A stretch of 64,000 nucleotides of DNA from Ulvibacterium marinum (GTDB taxonomy: Bacteria; Bacteroidota; Bacteroidia; Flavobacteriales; Flavobacteriaceae): assembly GCF_003626755.1 (NCBI RefSeq), contig NZ_RBCJ01000005.1, forward strand, positions 62,001-126,000. The letters run 5' to 3'. Positions within the stretch are counted from its first letter, which is position 1, and each line of letters begins with the position of its first letter. The position numbers and the translations under genes were made by a program. Positions 26,483 through 35,088 of this stretch are shown piece by piece. The notes beneath the pieces are model-generated. The model ran no database searches and was not told where the DNA came from. It was given only the letters and a program-made list of their open reading frames with translations.

Positions 26483-27652
26483 CTATTTTTTAAACGCCAA
26501 GGCCATTCTTTTAAAGAATTCGTTGTAAACAAATGGTTTTCCCTTTACGGGATTTCCATCCTCTCCCCTACGGACAAAGACCATATCCCATTCGGGAATT
26601 ACAAAACACATATTGTTGTGGAGCCCACTGGCGTAATATAATGATTTTGGGGCATCGGGCATGTGGTATTTTCCGGTAGGCATCATTCCGTTTACCCACC
26701 AATTGTAACCATAGCAGCCCCGTCCATCCACATTGTTTCTATCCGTATCCGCCACTTTATCCGTAAAAACCTGGTTTTGGGTCGCTTTTGCAACCCATTC
26801 CTTGGATAATAATTGTGTTCCATCCCAATTGCCCTCGTTCAAATAAAAATGACCAAAACGTGCCAGCTGCTCCGCATTGATCATAACATTGGTACAACCA
26901 TTATTGATTTCCACGCCATTTACTTCCTGTTCCGGATTCCATTGGTATTCACCAATACCGATTGCCTTCCCGATGTTTTCATCAAAAATGGACTTCAAGG
27001 TCTTGCCCGTGTGCATGGTGAGCAAACGTCCGAACATCATCTGTGCCTCATCCCAATAGGCATATTCGGTTCCAGGGGCAAAGAGAGGGGTATCAATGGC
27101 ATAAGGTGTCCAAGACCAATCCTCGCTCACTTCATTCCAACGTGTGGAACCTTTCCCACTGTAACCGGAAGTCATGCTCGAAAAATGTTTGAGCTGTACC
27201 TTGGGATACAATTCAGCCATAGCGGTGTCTATTTCCTTGGCATAGGTATCCTCGGAGAGAACACCCTGATCGGTCAAAATTCCAAGTACAGTGCTGGTAA
27301 AGGACTTACTCGAAGAATAGATATTATGTTTTTTATAAATACTGTCCCCTTGGTAAATGACATACCCTTTTCTGGCTATGAATACTTCTTCCAAGCCATC
27401 TTCCCCAGATTCGGAAGCTAAATAATCCAAAGCTTCCTGAAGCTTTTTACTATCAATTCCCAGTGCTTCCGGACTTTTTTCCTCCCATTTGTCTTTTGGA
27501 AAAACCATAACAAGGTCTTTCTTTTTTTCCTCTTTACATGAGATGAGAAAAAATAATCCCACCAACATCAAAAGTGAGATATCCTTATACTCCCCAAATT
27601 CCAAAACTAGGCCTACAAAATTCCTCATTTCGTATTTTTTATTTACGCGCAA
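26483..27652 (-). CDS. Serine hydrolase, beta-lactamase fold (lipoprotein)
   Basis: Class C-like beta-lactamase-family hydrolase, up to 389 aa. The SxxK active-site motif is SSSK (Ser113-Lys116 from the longest start). The longest start overlaps the previous gene by 14 bp; a start at 27568 gives MLVGLFFLISC, an almost perfect lipoprotein signal, and may be the real one. The YxN element appears as YWD in EYAYWDEAQ, and GYNWWVNG lies near the KTG position. Members act as esterases, D-aminopeptidases or unknown hydrolases rather than antibiotic-degrading enzymes. It sits directly after the DUF5060 gene in the minus-strand string. Substrate unknown. Confidence 0.78.
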   Translation of the reverse strand: MRVNKKYEMRNFVGLVLEFGEYKDISLLMLVGLFFLISCKEEKKKDLVMVFPKDKWEEKSPEALGIDSKKLQEALDYLASESGEDGLEEVFIARKGYVIYQGDSIYKKHNIYSSSKSFTSTVLGILTDQGVLSEDTYAKEIDTAMAELYPKVQLKHFSSMTSGYSGKGSTRWNEVSEDWSWTPYAIDTPLFAPGTEYAYWDEAQMMFGRLLTMHTGKTLKSIFDENIGKAIGIGEYQWNPEQEVNGVEINNGCTNVMINAEQLARFGHFYLNEGNWDGTQLLSKEWVAKATQNQVFTDKVADTDRNNVDGRGCYGYNWWVNGMMPTGKYHMPDAPKSLYYASGLHNNMCFVIPEWDMVFVRRGEDGNPVKGKPFVYNEFFKRMALAFKK

Positions 27653-29486
27653 TTACAATTACCCAATCCTTATTACTTTGGCCATTATATGAGGATAACT
27701 CCACACTGTTGGGTTTGGTAATCTTCCAGCCATCATTCTGTTTATCATATAATTTCCCTCCTTCCTTGGGGTCGTAAAAAGCGATGGTAAAGGCACCATC
27801 TCCAATGGTCAGTTCCGTTGTCTCGCCCTTGGGCAGATACACCACATAAATTTCGTCTTTTTTGGCGAGGCAATAAGCTTTGGGATTGCTCAATAACTCA
27901 TCATGACCCTTCATTTCCCAAAAAGGAAGATGGTCTTGAAAAAACTTTTTCGCATTGCTGCTGATTCCCCACCATGTATCACGCGTCCTAAAATTCTCTG
28001 CGGCCATATCGTTATTAGGCGTGTCCAATCCACCGAAATACCAAGAGGTTCCGGCACCTCCTGCCATCAATGTTCCCCAAAGACTGGTCCTCATTACCTG
28101 AGCATAATTATTGTTAGCTGCCGTATCCGTGGTTACCCCAATATCCCAATGCCCAATCTTATCCAAATACACCACCCACGGCCTGTTCTTTTTTACCGAT
28201 AAATCCCTCCACTTTTTTACTTCTTGATGTACCTCGGTAGTATCGAACATCTGTAAAGAGGGAATCTCAAAATCCTTGTATCCTAACAAGGGAGTCAAGG
28301 TCTCCTTAATAGGGTCCAAGGGACGGCCTTCCATTCGTTTACCTGTTACCCGAACATGGTTATGTACCGCTATGGGATGGTCATACGGATCCAGATTGCG
28401 AATGTAGGAGGCATAGCTCTTTAGTTGCTTGCTCGTCCGGTTGGTCTCTTCCCCTAAGTTCCAGACTACGCCAAGATGATGTCCGAAACGAGCAACCAAT
28501 TCCTTGTAAAAGAGTTTGCGTTCCAGACCTAGTTCTCCCTTGTTCAAGATAGTGTCGTTTTCCGTTTCCTGAGTAAAAACGTTCATGGCAATGCCCAATC
28601 CATCCATATGGGTAAAGACCTTTTCCCATTGGGCCAACTTACTCACATCGTATTGTATCTGTTCGTCAGGAGCTATCCAGGGCCATACATCGTTACCGTC
28701 TCCATGTTCGTTCATCACCAAAAAATACAAACTGTTCATTCCCTTGGAAGCCATATAATTCAATGCCCCGATAATGGCCTTCCCTTTTCCGTTACCCCAA
28801 GTGGGGTCGCCCTCTTTCCAATCGTCCCTATGGGTCGGATATTCATGTAAACCATTATTCAAAGTTGGTGTGGCGGCACCGCCATTGTCAAATGTTCCAT
28901 CGAACTCGTGATATGCCAAAAAGTTTTCGGGACTACCTACCCCATTTTTCAAAAAGGCCCTGCCTGTTTCACCTTCCCTTAAATAGTGCTCTCCTGTATA
29001 TTGCAAGCGACCTGTTTTATAAAATCCAGATGCCAAGGAATCCACCGGGGTAATTTCAAATGTTCCTTTCGTTTTCCAAAGGGTATTTGTTGTTCCATCT
29101 GCCTTAATCGCTATTCCCTTTCCATGAAGCATTTGGGATTCAAAAGTCCACGTACCGGAGTCCGAAGGTGAAAATTTTACCTGCCATTTGTTGCCGGAAG
29201 CAGCTCCAGTATGGGCAGCTTTGCCATCCGCAGCAAAAAAACCATGAACGGGAATGGTGTCCCTTTCATGAATAAAACGTGTAATAAGGCTATAATTCAA
29301 AAAAGGATTGATGCTATCCTTCTCGGAAACCTGTGGCCCGTCAAAAGTTATTGTAACCGGCTGCCATTTTTTAAAATTACCTTCTATGGTATAGTTCTTT
29401 GCAGTCTTCCTTTCACTACAGGAATTTAGGCAAAAAAACAAGACTAGGACCAAGCCAAATATTCTTGGCCATTTTGGGTATCGCAT
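27639..29486 (-). CDS. DUF5060 glycoside-hydrolase-like lipoprotein
   Basis: 615 aa, lipoprotein (Cys23 in FFCLNSC). An N-terminal beta-sandwich DUF5060 domain (about 30-150) is followed by a TIM-barrel part (about 160-520) and a C-terminal beta domain resembling the collagen-binding-like module common after such barrels. The segment VVWNLGEETN (Glu346/Glu347) is a good candidate for the acid/base, as in clan A glycosidases; PWVVYLDKIGHWD and GAGTSWYFGG are conserved in the family. Probably a surface or periplasmic glycosidase acting on a modified algal glycan. It is the promoter-proximal gene of the minus-strand operon, divergent from the GH1 gene across 164 bp. Activity not proven for this family as a whole. 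Confidence 0.8.
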   Translation of the reverse strand: MRYPKWPRIFGLVLVLFFCLNSCSERKTAKNYTIEGNFKKWQPVTITFDGPQVSEKDSINPFLNYSLITRFIHERDTIPVHGFFAADGKAAHTGAASGNKWQVKFSPSDSGTWTFESQMLHGKGIAIKADGTTNTLWKTKGTFEITPVDSLASGFYKTGRLQYTGEHYLREGETGRAFLKNGVGSPENFLAYHEFDGTFDNGGAATPTLNNGLHEYPTHRDDWKEGDPTWGNGKGKAIIGALNYMASKGMNSLYFLVMNEHGDGNDVWPWIAPDEQIQYDVSKLAQWEKVFTHMDGLGIAMNVFTQETENDTILNKGELGLERKLFYKELVARFGHHLGVVWNLGEETNRTSKQLKSYASYIRNLDPYDHPIAVHNHVRVTGKRMEGRPLDPIKETLTPLLGYKDFEIPSLQMFDTTEVHQEVKKWRDLSVKKNRPWVVYLDKIGHWDIGVTTDTAANNNYAQVMRTSLWGTLMAGGAGTSWYFGGLDTPNNDMAAENFRTRDTWWGISSNAKKFFQDHLPFWEMKGHDELLSNPKAYCLAKKDEIYVVYLPKGETTELTIGDGAFTIAFYDPKEGGKLYDKQNDGWKITKPNSVELSSYNGQSNKDWVIVIARK

Positions 29487-29650
29487 CGGTTATGGTTTGA
29501 TGTATCGCTGTTCAATATAGGTATATTTTTAAATTCCCTAATGACGCATCCCATCATTTTCATACTTGAAAATGTCGGAATACCATTAGTTATTTCGGGC
29601 ATTTTTAATGACTTTTATAATCTAATCAACGGAACAGAATTGAAAAAAAC
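29487..29650. promoter_or_regulatory. Divergent promoter region DUF5060 / GH1
   Basis: 164-bp A/T-rich gap between two divergent operons. It must hold both promoters. I see TTTG-like elements (for example at 29507) but no arrangement clear enough to call a -33/-7 pair. Confidence 0.4.
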
Positions 29651-31060
29651 ATGCTAAAATTTCCAAAGGACTTTGTCTGGGGCTCCGCGACCTCGAGCCA
29701 TCAAATAGAAGGAGGTGCCGCTCAAGATGGCCGTTCCTGGAGCATCTGGGATGCACATTCCCATATCCCGGGTAGAACCCACAAGGGCGATACCGCTGAT
29801 GTTGCGTGCGATCATTACAATAAATACAAGGAGGATGTACGACTCATGGCGGATTTAGGGCTCAAGGCCTACCGGTTTTCGATATCTTGGAGCAGGATAC
29901 AGCCAGATGGGCAAGGCGATATAAACCCTAAGGGCATAGCCTTTTATAACAATCTTATTGATGAATTGCTAAAGCACAATATAACGCCTTGGATTACCTT
30001 GTACCATTGGGATCTGCCCCTAGCGCTACAGACAGAAAAGGACGGTTGGCTCAATCCAGAAATTGCGGACTCCTTCGCCCAATATGCCGGAATTTGTTTT
30101 GGGCATTTCGGCGACCGGGTAAAAAATTGGATTACACTGAATGAACCCTGGGTCGTGGCCATATTGGGGCATGGTGAAGGTATTTTTGCTCCGGGCCGAA
30201 AGTCCAAGGACGAACCCTACCAAGTGGCCCATCAATTGCTCCGTGCCCATGGAAAGGCCGTGCAATTATATAGGGGAAAATATCAGACCGCTCAAAAGGG
30301 GCAAATCGGAATAACCAATAACTGTGATTGGCGAGAACCGCTTACTAATTCCGAAGCGGATAAGGATGCCGCCCAACGGTCCTTGGAATTTTTTCTCGGA
30401 TGGTTTGCGGACCCTATATATTTTGGGGATTACCCTCAGGTAATGAAAGATCGGGTCGGTGATAGGCTTCCAAAGTTTACCAAGGAGGATATCGCTTTAA
30501 TAAAAGGATCCTCGGATTTTTTTGGGTTAAATCACTACACGGGCCTATATGCATCCGATGTGGATCCAGATGCAGATGTTCAAAATGAAGTTTATGGAAA
30601 CGGCGGCATTTTTGAAGATCAATATGTGCAACTCACCGCTGATCCAAAATGGGAAATGACCACCATGAAATGGGCCATCCTGCCTTGGGGTTGCCGCAAA
30701 TTAATAGAATGGGTCAGCAATCGTTATGGAAACCCTCCCTTATACATCACAGAAAATGGATGCGCCTTGGATGACAAATTGGAAAATGGGGAAGTAAAAG
30801 ATACCGTTCGCAAGGAATATATTGAGGGTTATCTGGCCGCTTGCCATAAGGCGCTGCAAAAAGGAGTGAACCTAAAAGGCTATTTCGTATGGTCTTTTAT
30901 GGACAATTTTGAATGGGCACACGGCTACTCCAAACGTTTTGGTATCCACTATGTGGATTATACTACTTTGGAGCGGACCCCTAAAAACTCGGCCCTTTGG
31001 TTCAAGCACGTAATAGCCGATAATGGTTTTGAATTATCTATCCCTGATGTTAAAATATGA
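29651..31060 (+). CDS. GH1 beta-glycosidase
   Basis: Family GH1 retaining beta-glycosidase, 469 aa, full length. The acid/base is Glu165 in TLNEPW and the nucleophile Glu368 in ITENG; WGSATSSHQIEG and FSISWSRIQP are the usual N-terminal blocks and MDNFEWAHGYSKRFG the aglycone-site block. No signal peptide is visible, so it likely works in the cytoplasm on imported disaccharides (glucosides, galactosides or fucosides). The gene ends by a 4-bp overlap (ATGA) with the sulfatase that follows, meaning coupled translation of a cytoplasmic enzyme with an exported one. Family certain, sugar specificity open. Confidence 0.93.
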   Translation: MLKFPKDFVWGSATSSHQIEGGAAQDGRSWSIWDAHSHIPGRTHKGDTADVACDHYNKYKEDVRLMADLGLKAYRFSISWSRIQPDGQGDINPKGIAFYNNLIDELLKHNITPWITLYHWDLPLALQTEKDGWLNPEIADSFAQYAGICFGHFGDRVKNWITLNEPWVVAILGHGEGIFAPGRKSKDEPYQVAHQLLRAHGKAVQLYRGKYQTAQKGQIGITNNCDWREPLTNSEADKDAAQRSLEFFLGWFADPIYFGDYPQVMKDRVGDRLPKFTKEDIALIKGSSDFFGLNHYTGLYASDVDPDADVQNEVYGNGGIFEDQYVQLTADPKWEMTTMKWAILPWGCRKLIEWVSNRYGNPPLYITENGCALDDKLENGEVKDTVRKEYIEGYLAACHKALQKGVNLKGYFVWSFMDNFEWAHGYSKRFGIHYVDYTTLERTPKNSALWFKHVIADNGFELSIPDVKI

Positions 31061-32847
31061 TTATGTTTAAAAAGTCAATATTTCTTTGTGCGGTAATCTT
31101 GTTTATGGCCGTTGGTTGCAAAACGGATCATAAAGAATCCGCGCCCATAGCCAATTCCAAAAAACCGAACATTGTCCTAATCATAGCCGATGACCAAGGT
31201 TGGGGTGACTTAAGCAGCAATGGTAATACCAATCTCTCTACCCCTCATATCGATGCGCTTGCCAAAAATGGGGTTTCATTTAAAAACTTCTATGTACAAC
31301 CTGTCTGCTCCCCTACTCGTGCCGAATTGCTAACTGGGCGTTATTTTCCAAGGTTAGGGGTATTCGATACCTCTGCCGGTGGCGAGCGTATGAATTTAGG
31401 GGAGACCACTTTGGCAGAAATCCTAAAAGGCTATGGTTATGCCACCGCCGCTTACGGCAAATGGCATAATGGTATGCAACCGCCTTACCATCCCAATTCC
31501 CGTGGATTTGATGATTACTATGGATTTACCTCGGGGCATTGGGGCAACTACTTTAGCCCCATGTTGGAACGCAATGGTGAAATTACCAAAGGGGAAGGCT
31601 TTTTAGTGGACGACCTGACCAATAAGGGATTGGAGTTTATCACAAAACATCAGACCAAATCCTTTTTCCTATACCTACCTTACAATACACCACATAGTCC
31701 TATGCAAGTACCAGATGCCTATTGGGATCGATTTGAAAACAAAGACTTGGCACTGACTTATCACGGCGAAGAAGCCGAGGACCTGAATTTTACCAAGGCG
31801 GCCCTGGCCATGGTGGAGAATATAGATTATAATGTAGGTAGGATTACGCAAAAACTTCAAGAACTGGATTTGGAAAAAAACACCATAATTATCTACATGA
31901 CGGATAACGGTCCCAATGGATTCCGATGGAACGGAGGTATGCGCGGTAAGAAGGGTTGGGTAGACGAAGGTGGAGTACGAAGTCCGTTCTTCATACAGTG
32001 GAAGGACTCGTTGCCTGCCGGAAAAGAAATCAATGAGATTGCCGGAGCTATTGACATCCTTCCCACTTTGGCCGAAATGACCGGAGTTCATTCAAAAACA
32101 GAAAGGCCTTTGGACGGCAAGGATCTAACGCCTTTAATATGGTCAAACGGTAAGGATTGGCAACCTCGGTTAATCTACAACCACTGGGGCGGCAAGACCA
32201 GTGTTCGCTCCCAAAAGTATCGTTTGGACAATGAAAATCAATTGTACGATATGGAAAATGACCCCGGACAGACCACGGATATTTCCAAATGGGATCAAAA
32301 GGTTGCCGACACCTTGATCAAGGCCAAGAGCGAATGGCTGGCCGAGGTACATCCTAAATTGCCTCGAGAAGAGGACAATCGTCCTTTTACCTTGGGCAGT
32401 CCAGACCACCAATTTACCCAAATACCGGCCAGGGATGGTATTCCCCATGGAAATATAGAACGGAGCAACCGATACCCCAACAATACTTTTTTTACCAATT
32501 GGAAGAGTGAAAGAGATTCCATTACCTGGAATGTGGAAGTATTGTCGGATGGCGAATTTGATGTGACACTCTATTATACCTGCGAGGCAGAAAATACAGG
32601 TTCCACCATTGAACTCAGCCTGGGAAACAGTAAAGTTTCGACCAAAATTATGGAAGCCTATAATCCACCCCTTACCGGAATGGAAAATGATCGTACCCCG
32701 CGCATGGAATCCTATGTCAAAGATTTTAAACCTATTAATTTAGGGACTATCGCCCTAAAAAAAGGTCGAGGCAACTTAACGCTAAAAGCTTTGGAAATTC
32801 CAGGGGACCAAGCTATTGATGTACGACTTTTGATGTTCAGCAAATGA
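31057..32847 (+). CDS. Arylsulfatase-type sulfatase with C-terminal extension
   Basis: Exported type I sulfatase, 596 aa, lipoprotein (Cys21 in FMAVGC). The formylglycine motif is CSPTRAELLTGR with Cys84; NIVLIIADDQGWGD and TPHIDALAKNG give the calcium-site residues, and TAAYGKWHNG the catalytic Lys/His. The overall pattern resembles arylsulfatases A/B. Beyond the usual sulfatase end (about residue 440) there is an extra beta-rich tail of some 150 residues, perhaps a carbohydrate-binding or attachment domain. The start overlaps GH1 by 4 bp; the second Met (two codons in) is equally possible. Desulfation before or together with GH1 action on the same glycan is inferred. Confidence 0.88.
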   Translation: MIMFKKSIFLCAVILFMAVGCKTDHKESAPIANSKKPNIVLIIADDQGWGDLSSNGNTNLSTPHIDALAKNGVSFKNFYVQPVCSPTRAELLTGRYFPRLGVFDTSAGGERMNLGETTLAEILKGYGYATAAYGKWHNGMQPPYHPNSRGFDDYYGFTSGHWGNYFSPMLERNGEITKGEGFLVDDLTNKGLEFITKHQTKSFFLYLPYNTPHSPMQVPDAYWDRFENKDLALTYHGEEAEDLNFTKAALAMVENIDYNVGRITQKLQELDLEKNTIIIYMTDNGPNGFRWNGGMRGKKGWVDEGGVRSPFFIQWKDSLPAGKEINEIAGAIDILPTLAEMTGVHSKTERPLDGKDLTPLIWSNGKDWQPRLIYNHWGGKTSVRSQKYRLDNENQLYDMENDPGQTTDISKWDQKVADTLIKAKSEWLAEVHPKLPREEDNRPFTLGSPDHQFTQIPARDGIPHGNIERSNRYPNNTFFTNWKSERDSITWNVEVLSDGEFDVTLYYTCEAENTGSTIELSLGNSKVSTKIMEAYNPPLTGMENDRTPRMESYVKDFKPINLGTIALKKGRGNLTLKALEIPGDQAIDVRLLMFSK

Positions 32848-32862
32848 CATAAAGTAGTCATC

Positions 32863-33459
32863 TTATTCTGGAATGACGATATATTCGTCAGCGGTCAATC
32901 GATATTGCTCAAATTTAATTTTGCCATTGGTCTTATTGATTTCCAGTTTAATCCACCCGACCAAAAAGTCTTCGTTCTCCTTTACCCGAATTCCGAGGTA
33001 GTAAGGGTTGGAATTGAATTCACTATTCACGGTCCATTCGTCCGGCCAAATGCCATCCGCTGCTTGTGTTATTTCCGCAATGGTTACTGAACCATCATCA
33101 TTCCATTTGTCAGGCTGTTTAGGGGCACTCCAAATGGTGTCTTGAGGCCGGTTAAAGAGAATTTGGACCGATAGGTCTTCATTGTTCCTTACAAGAACGG
33201 TGCTGTCATCCAAGGATTTCAAATCACCTGAAATAAATAGTCCACTTGCATCTATACCGTCCCAGACCCCCATACCATAATCAATTTGAAAATCGTCTAC
33301 CGAATCGGCATTCAAATCATAGCTTACGGCATCTGGAACCTCTGGATTGTTCTGTCCAAAACCTTCAACTTTTTGGATACCGCCACCATTGTCATTTTTC
33401 CCACAGCTTACGATTATTATGGGTAGAAGTGAGAAAAGCAATACATACACCCTTTTCAT
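32863..33459 (-). CDS. Hypothetical lipoprotein
   Basis: 198 aa, no recognised family. A clean lipoprotein signal ends IIIVSC (Cys19), followed by a Gly/Asn-rich linker and a globular part rich in Asp, Trp and beta-prone sequence. The stretch DLNADSVDDFQIDYG looks like a calcium-binding FG-GAP/dockerin-like Asp loop. It converges with the sulfatase gene on its left (15 bp apart) and is probably monocistronic. Likely an outer-membrane-anchored surface or periplasmic protein. Confidence 0.75.
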   Translation of the reverse strand: MKRVYVLLFSLLPIIIVSCGKNDNGGGIQKVEGFGQNNPEVPDAVSYDLNADSVDDFQIDYGMGVWDGIDASGLFISGDLKSLDDSTVLVRNNEDLSVQILFNRPQDTIWSAPKQPDKWNDDGSVTIAEITQAADGIWPDEWTVNSEFNSNPYYLGIRVKENEDFLVGWIKLEINKTNGKIKFEQYRLTADEYIVIPE

Positions 33460-33573
33460 AGATCTGTTTATGCATCGGATTACACTACTAAGATAACAGA
33501 TTTACTTTTTGGTTGCGTTTCGCATTGTCTTCCCTAAAATTGTCCTAGTCCTAGGTTTTTAGGCATCTGTGCA

Positions 33574-35088
33574 CTATTCCCGTTTTTGAAGTGTGTATTC
33601 CTTTTTAAAGGTGCCATTCCGGATTAATGCCATATACATCAGGCTATCCGTAGGGTTTCTTTCAAATTTTATTTTGTTCGGAAATTCGTCCATTAAAAAA
33701 GTGGAATCTCCAATATATATAAGTTCAGAATACTCCTTTCCCAAAAAAGAAGGTGCCATTAGCAATTTTTTATCGTTTGAAATTATTTCAATTTCTACGT
33801 CGAACAGGACATCCTGGTAGTTCCCCGTGGCCCAACTTATGAAATCGTCGGGAACTTCCTGTTCATTTTTTCGATCCATTGGCAAATACCATCCATGGGC
33901 CTTAATAATGCTGCTCTTAAACTTATCCAGCACGGGAATTCTATTCCCGTTGGGACCGTTTCCAAAAAATGCCATGCCATTACCTCCATCCATTGTTCCG
34001 TATATATGGCCTCCTATACCTGTGTTGGCCCCGCCATGGGAAAACCATTCATAGTTCCCAAAGCCATATCTTCTCTCCCAGCCCAAACTCCATCCGCCCA
34101 TAACCTTGGATGTTACTATTTCTGTTACCCTTTGGGAGACATTGTGGGAAATCACTGTGTTACCCTCATTTCGTAATGCATTTTGCATTTCTATTAAAAA
34201 AAGTGACATATCCGTGGGTGTAGACCACAGTCCGGACGCGGATACCTGCGGGGTAATTGGAATACCGGTACGGATAGTTTTGCCATTTTCATCATGGGCC
34301 TTTGCCACATTGCTTGGAAACCCCTCTTCATTGGGCTGACGCATCGTGGTATTTTTTAAACCCAAGGGCATAAAGAGGTGTTCTTCGGCCAAATGGGCCA
34401 ACGATCTTCCTAAATGGTCTTCTATTGCCATTTGGGCAATTACATACCCCCCTCCACTGTACTTCCACCATGTACCGGGAACAAATACAAAATCGATTTC
34501 TGTATCGTATCCAGGAATTTGACCTTTTAAACTATGGACTATTGTTGGGATGGTGTCCCCTTCATAAAAATCTACAAACCCGCCCTGTGTAGTACCTGCC
34601 GTATGACTTAGCAGGTGCTCAAGGGTAAGAACGGTATCCTTCAAAAACTTACTGTCCGGAAGCTTCCACCTTTTTAGATAGCCGGACACCGGGGCTTTTA
34701 GATCAATCAAACCCTTTTCCTCTAAAACAGCGAATAAGGTAGCCGTTATCGGTTTTGAAATGGAAGCTGTTGAAAACGCTGTATTCCCATCAATTTTTTC
34801 ATCCGTTGCTACTTCTTTTATTCCCCATGAGTCTTTCCAAACAATTTTATAGTCTTCAAATACGGCTACACTCAATCCGATTAAACCGGATTCTTCCATG
34901 GCTTCCACAATAGAATAATACGTGGTGTCATTCTTTAAAAGGTTATGAATGGCCTTTTCTTTCTTTTGTGTTGAAGCTTCTCCGGAATTATGGGATGTAC
35001 ATCCAAAAATCAATGCCAAAAGCATTAAAATAATTCGACGAAAATCCTTCATTATTCTGGCACCTAAGCAATTTGTGTCAACTTTCAT
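33574..35088 (-). CDS. Serine hydrolase, beta-lactamase fold, coupled to BlaR1-like sensor
   Basis: Class C beta-lactamase-family protein, 504 aa, lipoprotein (LIFGC, Cys30). The SxxK motif is SISK (Ser109-Lys112), YSGGGY takes the YxN place and HGG the third motif; a C-terminal beta domain (about 400-504) follows, as in many D-aminopeptidase/esterase-like members. The start at 35088 overlaps the sensor stop by 4 bp; an internal ATG at 35052 gives a tighter signal peptide. As third gene of the BlaI-BlaR1 string it is the probable regulated output. True beta-lactam hydrolysis is doubtful. Confidence 0.85.
   Translation of the reverse strand: MKVDTNCLGARIMKDFRRIILMLLALIFGCTSHNSGEASTQKKEKAIHNLLKNDTTYYSIVEAMEESGLIGLSVAVFEDYKIVWKDSWGIKEVATDEKIDGNTAFSTASISKPITATLFAVLEEKGLIDLKAPVSGYLKRWKLPDSKFLKDTVLTLEHLLSHTAGTTQGGFVDFYEGDTIPTIVHSLKGQIPGYDTEIDFVFVPGTWWKYSGGGYVIAQMAIEDHLGRSLAHLAEEHLFMPLGLKNTTMRQPNEEGFPSNVAKAHDENGKTIRTGIPITPQVSASGLWSTPTDMSLFLIEMQNALRNEGNTVISHNVSQRVTEIVTSKVMGGWSLGWERRYGFGNYEWFSHGGANTGIGGHIYGTMDGGNGMAFFGNGPNGNRIPVLDKFKSSIIKAHGWYLPMDRKNEQEVPDDFISWATGNYQDVLFDVEIEIISNDKKLLMAPSFLGKEYSELIYIGDSTFLMDEFPNKIKFERNPTDSLMYMALIRNGTFKKEYTLQKRE

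Noticed and set aside
26813-27421. 202-codon plus-strand open frame
   Set aside because: It lies wholly inside and antisense to the beta-lactamase-fold gene, whose motifs are intact; its composition is not protein-like.
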